A stretch of DNA of 6,196 nt from an uncultured Selenomonas sp. GTDB taxonomy: Bacteria > Bacillota > Negativicutes > Selenomonadales > Selenomonadaceae. Of the stretch, positions 1 through 6,144 are shown piece by piece. The notes below the pieces were generated by a model. The model searched no databases. It was not told where the DNA came from and worked only from the letters and a program-made list of their open reading frames with translations. How positions within the stretch are numbered: position 1 is the first letter of the stretch; the number at the start of each line of letters is the position of its first letter. Position numbers and translations under genes: made by a program. The DNA lies in NCBI GenBank assembly GCA_937915915.1, contig CALGGN010000254.1, positions 1-6,196 on the forward strand, in the 5' to 3' direction.

Positions 1-2
1 TG

Positions 3-54
3 ATATGATGCGGCTCTACGACATATTACGTATATCGTATTTCACGGATTCTGG
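3..54 (+). repeat. Left arm of a perfect 52-bp inverted repeat
   Basis: These 52 bases are identical, without a mismatch, to the reverse complement of 6145-6196. Identity stops at position 55 (a here, against t on the reverse complement of the right copy). The repeat begins 2 bases from the window edge, so its true length is unknown. It contains an imperfect dyad at 17-39: TACGA (17-21) pairs with TCGTA (35-39), and ATA (23-25) pairs with TAT (31-33), around a short centre. It is AT-richer than the flanking genes and codes for nothing I recognise. It lies directly upstream of the cyclase ribosome binding site, so it could contain part of that gene's leader. No transposase or recombinase is present in the window. 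Confidence 0.95.
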
Positions 55-61
55 AGGATAG

Positions 62-68
62 AAAGGAG
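62..68 (+). promoter_or_regulatory. Ribosome binding site of the diguanylate cyclase
   Basis: The sequence AAAGGAG lies 9 bases before the ATG at 78. It favours that start over the in-frame ATG at 99, which has no comparable purine-rich site upstream. A further GGAGG-like stretch (53-57) is too far away to serve either start. Confidence 0.7.
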
Positions 69-77
69 CTGTTTCTG

Positions 78-1805
78 ATGGAACGGGTACATGGGACCAT
101 GGTACGGGCCGCTATTTTCCTGTTCCTGATGGCAGTTCCTGTCATGTTTTTCTTGTGCCTGCCGCGTGCGGAAGCAGCGGAATTCGCCGGGGCGTGGAAA
201 TACCGGGAGGGTGGCGCCTTTGACTCGACGGATGCGCAGGTTCTGCAGGAAGCGTGGCTGGAGTCGGCCATGCGGGGAGACGCTGCGTGGACTTCGTACG
301 GTTTCCCGGATCATCCGCGCCTTTCGTCGTCATCCGTCCGGGATATTTGGGTCACGGTTCGGCTGCGTCCGGATTGGCCGGAGAAGAATGTATTGCTGTT
401 TTCGCTGGCGGAGCAGTCCATCCGCGTGTGGCTGGATCATCAGCTGATCTATTCCTACGGCAGCCTTGCCGATGCGTCACATGCCGGCGGATCCCGCTGG
501 CACATGATCGTGCTGCCGGAACTGCAGAGGGAGGTGCAGCTGACCTTCCGGCTCCATGCGAATGATGTCTGGCAGCTGGGCTATTTCAACCGTATGCAAA
601 TCGATACGGAGGCAGCGCAGCTTCGCGCCATCTACCTGAATGATCTGCCCTATCTTGTATCGCTGCCGGTGGCGCTTGTGCTGCTCCTCCTCATGATGGG
701 GTACTATGTGAAAAGGATTGCGTGGCGCAGGCTTTGTGCGGCGATTTGCGCGTTTCTGGTCTTTTTTATCCTTTGGCTGATCTGCGCGATGAACATGAAA
801 TATATCTTTTTTGATGCTCCCGCGTTTTGGTGGTACATGATGACCGGTTTGGAATATCTGTTCCCCATTGCGGCAAACTGGATCCTGTACGAGCTTTTGG
901 AGCGCTATCTGAAGCCATGGGCGATGGGCGTCATTGCAAGCTATGCTGCGCTGTTCTTTATGGCGGTGGCCGGCGAGCTCCTGGGCTTTTCCGGCATGGA
1001 GCGGCTGATGCCCGTTTATTATATCCTGCTTCTGCTGGCGGAGCCGGTGGCCTTCATCATGGTGCTGACCTCTGCCTATGGGGGGAATCCATACAGCAGG
1101 GCCGTCCTGATTCCCATGATCGGGATTACGGCATTGGGGGCGCTGGATGCGCTTTCCTGGTATTTCTATCTTTTTTCCTGGAGCAGTTTCGTGAGCTCGC
1201 TGGGCATCTATTTCTTTGCCTTGTTCATGCTTGGGATGCTGCACGAGCAGTTCACGATGGAAAAACGTGTTTCGCAGCGTGCGATTGCCCTGCGGGAAAA
1301 ACGGGAGAAGGTGGAGGCGCAGGCCATTTTGGGCCCGCTGACGGGCTGCTATAACCGCGCACGCATGGAAAATCTGCGGGAGCGCGCAATCTTCCAGTCG
1401 GAGCAGCGAGGGCTTCCCATGGGCATGATGATTCTGGATATCGATCATTTCAAACGGTTCAATGACAATTACGGGCACGAAATGGGAGACGTGGTGCTGC
1501 GCGGCTTCGCAGAGGTGATCAGGGAGAATATTCTGCCGGAAATGATACTGATCCGCTGGGGCGGAGAGGAATTCGTCGTTTTCTGTCCCGCATGCCCGCT
1601 GTTCACGACAGCGGCTTTTGCCGAGGTGGTGAGAGGTCGTGTGATGTCAGCTGTGCTCTGTGAAAAGCAGCAGGTGACCTGCAGCATCGGCATCACGCTT
1701 TGGCAGGGAGAGGAAGATACCGCGGCGGAGATGTTCCAGCGCGCGGACCAGGCTCTTTACAGGGCGAAGGAATCCGGACGCAACCGTATTGCGGTTGAAC
1801 TGTGA
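78..1805 (+). CDS. Membrane diguanylate cyclase with 7TMR-DISM-like sensor
   Basis: This 575-residue protein probably makes cyclic di-GMP from two GTP at the inner face of the membrane in response to an extracytoplasmic cue. A hydrophobic leader (about 10-28) ends in an AEAA motif near 31-34, consistent with signal-peptide cleavage. Residues 35-190 form a beta-rich extracytoplasmic domain resembling 7TMR-DISM extracellular domains. Seven hydrophobic helices follow, at roughly 192-211, 218-237, 251-273, 281-303, 309-332, 341-366 and 369-388, then a charged helical linker (390-417). The GGDEF domain fills 419-575. Visible elements are the LTGCYNR turn (421-427), metal-site D454 in LDIDHFK, N462 and D471 for substrate, the GGEEF signature at 495-499, SIGIT, and a C-terminal ALYRAKESGRN. 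The active site looks intact. The RxxD inhibitory site is missing: its place reads LPEM. The usual Asp before xLTG is Gly419. Ligand and output are unknown. No EAL domain is fused. Confidence 0.9.
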   Translation: MERVHGTMVRAAIFLFLMAVPVMFFLCLPRAEAAEFAGAWKYREGGAFDSTDAQVLQEAWLESAMRGDAAWTSYGFPDHPRLSSSSVRDIWVTVRLRPDWPEKNVLLFSLAEQSIRVWLDHQLIYSYGSLADASHAGGSRWHMIVLPELQREVQLTFRLHANDVWQLGYFNRMQIDTEAAQLRAIYLNDLPYLVSLPVALVLLLLMMGYYVKRIAWRRLCAAICAFLVFFILWLICAMNMKYIFFDAPAFWWYMMTGLEYLFPIAANWILYELLERYLKPWAMGVIASYAALFFMAVAGELLGFSGMERLMPVYYILLLLAEPVAFIMVLTSAYGGNPYSRAVLIPMIGITALGALDALSWYFYLFSWSSFVSSLGIYFFALFMLGMLHEQFTMEKRVSQRAIALREKREKVEAQAILGPLTGCYNRARMENLRERAIFQSEQRGLPMGMMILDIDHFKRFNDNYGHEMGDVVLRGFAEVIRENILPEMILIRWGGEEFVVFCPACPLFTTAAFAEVVRGRVMSAVLCEKQQVTCSIGITLWQGEEDTAAEMFQRADQALYRAKESGRNRIAVEL

Positions 1806-1817
1806 TTACGATATAAT
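1789..1817 (+). promoter_or_regulatory. Probable sigma-70-type promoter for yaaR operon
   Basis: An exact TATAAT (1812-1817) sits just after the cyclase stop codon. With the optimal 17-base spacer, the -35 position is TTGCGG (1789-1794), which matches only the TTG of TTGACA; there is no extended -10 TG. TTGAAC at 1795-1800 is a better hexamer but only 11 bases away, which is too close. Transcription would begin near 1824, about 30 bases before yaaR. No terminator hairpin is visible between the cyclase and yaaR, so readthrough from upstream is also possible. Confidence 0.45.
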
Positions 1818-1853
1818 GTAGGTGACAGTAGTATTTGAAAGCGGGTGGCTGTG

Positions 1854-2309
1854 ATGCCGGTAAAAATAGATGGGATGACGGTGCAGGGGCCGTCTGTGGC
1901 AAGGCTTCATGATGACAGCGAGCGCGTGCAGGGAGGCTCGGCTTCCTTTTCCTCTGAGCTGCTGAGCCAGCAGGAGGGCGGTGCGACGCGGGAACAGCTG
2001 GAAGAGTTGATGCGCAGGATCGACGAGCAGGCCGCGCGGCTGACGAAGACGCCTACCTATGACGAGCTCAAGGAATATCGCACGATGATAAAGACCTTCG
2101 TGGGCGAAGCGGTCAATCGCATGTATGAGCTGAATACGCATGCCGGATGGGATCGCATGGGACGTCAGCGCGTCTATACGACTGTACGCAAGATTGACCG
2201 TGAGCTGGAGGAGATGGCGGAGAAAATCCGTCTGGGGCATGCGGAGCAGCTGGATGTCATCGCAAGCCACGATGCGATTCGCGGCATGCTGGTGGATCTT
2301 TATATGTGA
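1854..2309 (+). CDS. yaaR: YaaR family protein (DUF327)
   Basis: This small, soluble, mostly helical protein of 151 residues has no defined biochemical role; YaaR of Bacillus subtilis is likewise uncharacterised. The first 45 residues are polar and low in conservation. The DUF327 core runs from about 48 to 151. It shows an LMRRIDEQAARL helix (52-63), a KTFVGEAV segment (80-87), WDRMGRQRVY (99-108), an acidic helix DRELEEMAEKI (115-125), and a closing IRGMLVDLYM at the very C-terminus. That last segment corresponds to the family's typical C-terminal ending. I recognise the family from the whole pattern plus its position immediately before holB, as in B. subtilis. The ATG at 1854 is chosen because GGGTGG (1843-1848) lies 5 bases upstream. 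In-frame GTG codons at 1845 and 1851 would add one to three residues. It is the first gene after the probable promoter, and its stop lies 6 bases before the holB ATG. Confidence 0.85.
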   Translation: MPVKIDGMTVQGPSVARLHDDSERVQGGSASFSSELLSQQEGGATREQLEELMRRIDEQAARLTKTPTYDELKEYRTMIKTFVGEAVNRMYELNTHAGWDRMGRQRVYTTVRKIDRELEEMAEKIRLGHAEQLDVIASHDAIRGMLVDLYM

Positions 2310-2315
2310 TTGGCC

Positions 2316-3314
2316 ATGGAAATCAAATGGAACGGAATTGTCGGGCACGAGCGGGAGATCCGTCGGCTGCGGGAAATGTTGCGGGAGGAGCGGCTTCCTC
2401 ATGCTTTGCTATTCGCTGGCCCGCAGGGCGTCGGAAAGCGGCGTGTGGCGGAGACTCTGGCCGCTGGCATTTTATGCGGACGGGAGGAAGCGCCATGCGG
2501 CAGCTGTGCGTCCTGTCTGGCCATGCAGCGCGGGAATCATCCGGATTATTACCTGTTGGAGCCGGAGACGGCAGGCAAGGCGGGACGCAGCATCAAGATC
2601 GAACAGGTGCGCGCCATGCAGACAGAAGCATCCAGGATGCCGATTCTTTCCGGACGCCGTGTCGTGCTCATCGATGGGGCCGAGCTGATGAACGAGGCAG
2701 CGGAGAACAGTCTGCTGAAGACCTTGGAAGAGCCTGTGGGACAGGTCGTTTTTCTGTTGGTGACAAGTGCGCGGGCATCCCTTTTGGACACCATCCTCTC
2801 CCGATGCATGCCGCTCTCTTTCGGGATGCTGGAGCAGGAGGAAGTCCGGACGGTTTTGATGCAGCAGGGGATTTCCGCGCAGCAGGCCGAGCGATGGGCG
2901 CGGCTCTCGGACGGGAGCCCGGGGAGAGCGATACAGCTTGTGCAGCATGGCGGTCAGGAGATGCAGCAGAAGGTTTGGGAGTTTCTGGAGCAGATGGAGC
3001 ATCTTTCGATGCGGCAGGTATTTGTGCAAGGGAAGGAACTGGGGGAGCTTTCGCGGGACGCAGTCGGCGAGTGGCTGGGCTGCTTGCTGACGCTCTTGCG
3101 AGATCTGCTCCTCCTGCATCTGGATGGCGGCAGCATGCTGCTTTACCATCCGGAGCTGCGGGAACGATTGCTGGCCATGCTGGGATCCTTCCCGGAGCAG
3201 CGGCTGTTTTTTCTGGTGGAGCAGGTGCGGGAGACACAGGGCAGACTGCGCACGAATGTGAATCTCAGGCTGCTCATGGAGCGCTTCTTGATCCAATGCG
3301 CAATGACGCGATGA
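2316..3314 (+). CDS. holB: DNA polymerase III subunit delta prime
   Basis: HolB is the delta-prime subunit of the replicative clamp loader, which opens the beta sliding clamp and places it on primed DNA in the cytoplasm. This 332-residue protein has the expected AAA+ order. GPQGVGKR at 35-42 is the P-loop. A zinc-binding module has cysteines 54, 61, 64 and 67. The degenerate Walker B strand VVLIDGAE lies at 116-123, followed by NSLLKTLEEP (131-140) and the SRC arginine-finger motif at 162-164. The helical C-terminal clamp-loader collar follows, with weak sequence conservation. Length is normal for the family. The start is uncertain: ATG at 2316 gives the typical MEIKWNGIVGHE opening, while a TTG at 2310, abutting the yaaR stop, would add two residues. 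No strong ribosome binding site is visible for either, so translation is probably coupled to yaaR. Its stop is followed closely by ricT. Confidence 0.93.
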   Translation: MEIKWNGIVGHEREIRRLREMLREERLPHALLFAGPQGVGKRRVAETLAAGILCGREEAPCGSCASCLAMQRGNHPDYYLLEPETAGKAGRSIKIEQVRAMQTEASRMPILSGRRVVLIDGAELMNEAAENSLLKTLEEPVGQVVFLLVTSARASLLDTILSRCMPLSFGMLEQEEVRTVLMQQGISAQQAERWARLSDGSPGRAIQLVQHGGQEMQQKVWEFLEQMEHLSMRQVFVQGKELGELSRDAVGEWLGCLLTLLRDLLLLHLDGGSMLLYHPELRERLLAMLGSFPEQRLFFLVEQVRETQGRLRTNVNLRLLMERFLIQCAMTR

Positions 3315-3328
3315 ATGAGGGAAAATGC

Positions 3329-3334
3329 GGGAGG
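3329..3334 (+). promoter_or_regulatory. Ribosome binding site deciding the ricT start
   Basis: GGGAGG lies 7 bases before the GTG at 3342, an ideal placement. The longer open frame begins with ATG at 3315, which has no purine-rich site in the holB 3' end upstream of it. This argues that ricT starts at the GTG. Confidence 0.75.
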
Positions 3335-3341
3335 AAGATTG

Positions 3342-4466
3342 GTGCAGACAGTAGTAGGGGTACGCTTTAAAAAGGCGGGCAAGATATATTATTTCGGGCC
3401 GGGTCGTCTGGAACTCAAGAAAGGCGATGCCGTGATTGTCGAGACGGCAAGGGGGATGGAATACGGCAGCGTCGTGCTGGGACCGAAGGAGGTCGAGGAC
3501 AGCAGTATCGCGATGCCGCTGAAGGTCGTGCAGCGAAAGGCCACAGATGCAGACACGGCGAGGATTGAGGAGAATCGCGAGAAACAGAAGGAAGCCTTTG
3601 GCATCTGCGTGAAGAAGATCGCTGAGCACAAGCTCCCCATGAAACTGGTGGAAGTGGAGTATACGTTCGATATCAATAAAATCGTATTTTATTTCACGGC
3701 GGACGGGCGGATCGATTTTCGGGAACTGGTCAAGGATCTGGCATCCGTGTTCCATACACGCATTGAGCTGCGGCAGATCGGTGTGCGTGACGAGGCGAAG
3801 TTGATGGGCGGGATCGGCTGCTGCGGACGGCCTCTTTGCTGCGCGTCGTTTTTGGGGGATTTCGAGCCGGTTTCGATCCGCATGGCAAAGGAGCAGAATT
3901 TGTCCCTGAATCCCGCAAAGATTTCCGGTATCTGCGGCCGGTTGATGTGCTGCCTGAAGTATGAGAACGATTGCTACAGCGAGCAATGCAGCAAAAAGCA
4001 GCGCATCATGCCTCCGGCACAGGGCGCGCGCGTAGTCACCATCGACGGGGAGGGCAAGGTGATCTCGGTCAATCAGCAGCGCCGTTCGGCAACGATTTTG
4101 CTGGATGACAGCAAGACCATCGTGGCGTCATGGGAAGATGTCGTGGAAAAGGACGAGGGGGATGCCTTGCCGGCAGGAGCTGACGAAGCTGCGGAAAAAG
4201 CTGTCGATACAGGGACGCAGGGACGGGAGCATGAAAAGGGGCGGCAGCGCCGTTCACAGCGGCGCAGACCATCAAAAGAGGGAGGCGCTTCTCAGGAAGG
4301 CGGCAGCCATCGGGAACGGCACGATGCCAATAAGAGCAAGGAGACGCATGAGGGCAATGAAAATCGTCGCCGCGGACGGGATCACAGAAAGCGCCCGCCG
4401 AAACGGCCTGACCATGGCGGCAGGAATGACAGGCAGGGCACGCAGGAAAAGCCGGAGAAGGCTTGA
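3342..4466 (+). CDS. ricT: RicT/YaaT, PSP1-domain Fe-S RNA maturation factor
   Basis: In Bacillus subtilis RicT (YaaT) joins RicA and RicF in an iron-sulphur complex that binds RNase Y and guides mRNA processing, affecting biofilm formation, competence and sporulation. Here the GTG start gives 374 residues opening MQTVVGVRFKKAGKIYYF, typical of the family; the ATG at 3315 would add nine atypical residues. The PSP1-type core spans about 1-260. Its cysteine-rich part has C160, C161, C166 and C167 in GCCGRPLCC, then C198, C203 and C204 in ICGRLMCC, with C211 and C216 after. These are the likely Fe-S ligands. A C-terminal extension from about 268 is rich in Arg, Gly, Glu, Lys and His. Residues 289-374 contain no F, I, L, M, V, W, Y or C and look disordered. 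B. subtilis YaaT, from memory about 275 residues, lacks such a tail. The stop overlaps the next start by one base. The partners RicA and RicF are not in this window. Confidence 0.92.
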   Translation: MQTVVGVRFKKAGKIYYFGPGRLELKKGDAVIVETARGMEYGSVVLGPKEVEDSSIAMPLKVVQRKATDADTARIEENREKQKEAFGICVKKIAEHKLPMKLVEVEYTFDINKIVFYFTADGRIDFRELVKDLASVFHTRIELRQIGVRDEAKLMGGIGCCGRPLCCASFLGDFEPVSIRMAKEQNLSLNPAKISGICGRLMCCLKYENDCYSEQCSKKQRIMPPAQGARVVTIDGEGKVISVNQQRRSATILLDDSKTIVASWEDVVEKDEGDALPAGADEAAEKAVDTGTQGREHEKGRQRRSQRRRPSKEGGASQEGGSHRERHDANKSKETHEGNENRRRGRDHRKRPPKRPDHGGRNDRQGTQEKPEKA

Positions 4467-5206
4467 TGGAGGTTTTGCTGCGTGAAAATGAGCGGCTGGA
4501 CGATTTGATGAAGAGCGGGCGGCACATCATCCAGAACACAGAGGAGTTCTGCTTCTCCTTGGATGCTGTGCTGCTTGCGCATTTTCCAAGGCTCAGGAAA
4601 AAGGAGCGGGTCTTGGACTTGGGAACGGGAACCGGTGTGATCCCCCTTCTGATCGCGGATGAGGCCGCCCATGTGGATGGCATTGAATTGAACCCTGTGA
4701 CAGCGGAACTGGCCGCTCGCAATGTGGAATTGAATCATTTGGCGGATAAGATTTCCATACGGGAGGGTGATTACCGGAACATCCGTGCGTATTACCGGGC
4801 GGAGAGCTTTGATGCAGTGCTGGCCAATCCTCCCTATCGGCCCGTGGCGCACGGGCAGGTGAACCGCACGCGGGGAGTCGCAAGCGCAAGGCATGAGTTC
4901 ACGGCAACGCTGGAGGATGTGGTGCGTGCCGCGCGCTATGCCCTGCGTTTCCATGGGGTGTTCGCCATGGTGCATCTGCCGGAGCGGCTGGGTGAAATCG
5001 CGGTGAGTCTGCACACGCACCAGATGGAGCTCAAGCGCCTTCGCATGGTGCAGCCCAAAGCGGGGAAGGCGCCGAATATGATGCTCTTGGAAGCGGTGGT
5101 GGGAGCTGCCCCCGGCGGATTGAAAGTGGAGCCGCCGCTCATCGTGCATGGGAGTGATGGCAGCTATACACAGGAGATACGGCAGATTTACGGATGGCAG
5201 GGGTGA
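4466..5206 (+). CDS. trmN6: tRNA1(Val) adenine-37 N6-methyltransferase family (YabB)
   Basis: This 246-residue class I SAM-dependent methyltransferase belongs to the TrmN6/YfiC/YabB group, whose E. coli member methylates N6 of adenine 37 in tRNA1(Val). The substrate here is inferred from the family and not shown by sequence. Motif I is VLDLGTGTG (49-57), with acidic E74 in GIELN as the probable ribose-binding residue. The catalytic motif NPPY occupies 121-124, the signature of amino-methylating enzymes acting on adenine. RVASARHEF-like residues after it also fit the family. Length is normal. ATG at 4466 overlaps the ricT stop by one base, forming TGATG, which indicates coupled translation. 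GGAG at 4454-4457 stands 8 bases upstream. A TTG at 4463 would add one residue. In B. subtilis the equivalent gene, yabB, lies in the same operon but with yabA before it and yazA after; neither is present here. Confidence 0.87.
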   Translation: MEVLLRENERLDDLMKSGRHIIQNTEEFCFSLDAVLLAHFPRLRKKERVLDLGTGTGVIPLLIADEAAHVDGIELNPVTAELAARNVELNHLADKISIREGDYRNIRAYYRAESFDAVLANPPYRPVAHGQVNRTRGVASARHEFTATLEDVVRAARYALRFHGVFAMVHLPERLGEIAVSLHTHQMELKRLRMVQPKAGKAPNMMLLEAVVGAAPGGLKVEPPLIVHGSDGSYTQEIRQIYGWQG

Positions 5207-5212
5207 GGATGG

Positions 5213-6079
5213 ATGGACTCGGAACACAGTCAGTATGGGACGCTCTACCTTTCCGCAACGCCGATCGGGAATCTGGAGGATATGACCTACCGGAGCGTGC
5301 GCATCCTCTCGGAGGTGGATCTGATTGCCGCGGAGGATACACGGCACACGAGGAAGCTGCTGGCGCACTATGATATCCACACGCGCCTGACCAGCTATCA
5401 TGAGCACAATAAACTTGCGAAGGGGCCGGAGCTCATCGGATATCTGCTTTCCGGAAAAAATCTGGTATGCGTGAGTGACGCGGGGCTTCCGGGGATTGCC
5501 GATCCGGGAAGCCATCTGGCGCAGCTCGCGATCGAGGCAGGGATCCGGGTGGTGCCCCTGCCGGGAGCCAATGCGGCGCTTTCCGCGCTGATCTGTTCGG
5601 GACTGGATACAACGATGTTCACCTTTATCGGCTTTCTGCCGAAAACGGGGAAAAAGCGCATGGAACTGCTGGAACAGATTCGATACCGCAAGGATACGCT
5701 GATTTTTTATGAAGCGCCGCATCATTTGCAGCAGACCTTGCAGGAACTGGTGAACATCTTGGGAGAAGGGCGCAAGGCTGCGGCTGCACGGGAGCTTACA
5801 AAGCATTACGAAGAATTTCGGCGCGATCGTTTGGGGGGGCTTTGCGCGTGGTATCGGGAGCATGAGCCAAGGGGCGAGTTCGTGCTGATCGTGGAAGGAG
5901 ATACCGGGGCGGCAGGTGCGGCAAAGGACATGCTGCCGCAGGATCCGGTGGAGATTTACGAAGCATTCCTTTCCCGGAATGTGGAGAAAAAAGAGGCCAT
6001 GCGCCAAGCTGCGAAACAGCTTGGCATCAGCCGGCGGGATGTCTATCGGATCCTGCTGGAAAAAGAATCGGGGAAATGA
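5213..6079 (+). CDS. rsmI: 16S rRNA cytidine-1402 2'-O-methyltransferase RsmI
   Basis: RsmI places the 2'-O-methyl group on C1402 of 16S rRNA at the ribosomal P site; with RsmH it makes the m4Cm modification that tunes start-codon selection and fidelity. This 288-residue protein has the tetrapyrrole-methylase fold of the family. LYLSATPIGNLEDMTYR is at 11-27, AAEDTRHTRKLL at 39-50, the SAM-pocket motif SDAGLPGIADPG at 88-99, PGANAALSALICSG at 117-130, FIGFLP at 138-143 and YEAPHHL at 166-172. A C-terminal helix-turn-helix-like segment, AAKQLGISRRDVYRILL, is at 266-282. The protein is full length and apparently intact. The ATG at 5213 follows the trmN6 stop by 6 bases, with GGGGTGAGG (5200-5208) upstream as ribosome binding site, partly overlapping the trmN6 end. 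An ATG at 5209 is out of frame. No plus-strand terminator follows within the window. Confidence 0.95.
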   Translation: MDSEHSQYGTLYLSATPIGNLEDMTYRSVRILSEVDLIAAEDTRHTRKLLAHYDIHTRLTSYHEHNKLAKGPELIGYLLSGKNLVCVSDAGLPGIADPGSHLAQLAIEAGIRVVPLPGANAALSALICSGLDTTMFTFIGFLPKTGKKRMELLEQIRYRKDTLIFYEAPHHLQQTLQELVNILGEGRKAAAARELTKHYEEFRRDRLGGLCAWYREHEPRGEFVLIVEGDTGAAGAAKDMLPQDPVEIYEAFLSRNVEKKEAMRQAAKQLGISRRDVYRILLEKESGK

Positions 6080-6092
6080 GACATAAAGCAGG

Positions 6093-6121
6093 AAAAAGGT
6101 CTCCGAACGCGAATAGAGACC
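6093..6121 (-). terminator. Candidate intrinsic terminator reading leftward
   Basis: GGTCTC (6098-6103) and GAGACC (6116-6121) form a 6-bp perfect stem around a 12-base loop. On the plus strand no T-run follows the stem. On the minus strand the stem is followed directly by five T residues (complement of the A-run at 6093-6097), as expected of a rho-independent terminator. It would therefore end a transcript entering from the right edge, convergent with rsmI. The stem is short, so the call is moderate. The 6080-6144 interval holds nothing else I can name. Confidence 0.5.
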
Positions 6122-6144
6122 AAGAGATGGCTTGTTGACTCATA

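Noticed and set aside
17..39. XerCD dif site
   Set aside because: The dyad is AT-rich and of similar size, but it does not match the E. coli or B. subtilis dif arms as I know them, and it occurs twice in inverted orientation.
477..1478. 333-codon minus-strand open frame inside the cyclase gene
   Set aside because: It is antisense to conserved transmembrane and GGDEF coding sequence, with a low-complexity His/Gln/Arg-rich translation and no family resemblance.
2306..3370. 354-codon plus-strand frame overlapping holB in another phase
   Set aside because: It is an Ala/Gly/Arg-rich shadow of holB, which carries all the expected clamp-loader motifs in its own frame.
2472..3986. 504-codon open frame on the minus strand across holB and ricT
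   Set aside because: Same reasoning: composition is unlike a real protein, and it lies antisense to two genes with clear family motifs.
5833..5839. Run of seven G in rsmI as a frameshift or phase-variation tract
   Set aside because: The reading frame is intact across it and family motifs continue on both sides. Seven G is short for slippage, and the gene is a housekeeping enzyme.
4382..6007. 541-codon open frame on the minus strand across ricT, trmN6 and rsmI
   Set aside because: It is the mirror of well-recognised sense genes. The translation is His/Arg/Pro/Gln-rich with no recognisable domain, and GC-rich third positions readily keep antisense frames open.
6098..6121. Hairpin after rsmI as its own terminator
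   Set aside because: The plus strand has no T-run after the stem; the five T residues lie on the minus strand, so it is assigned to leftward transcription.
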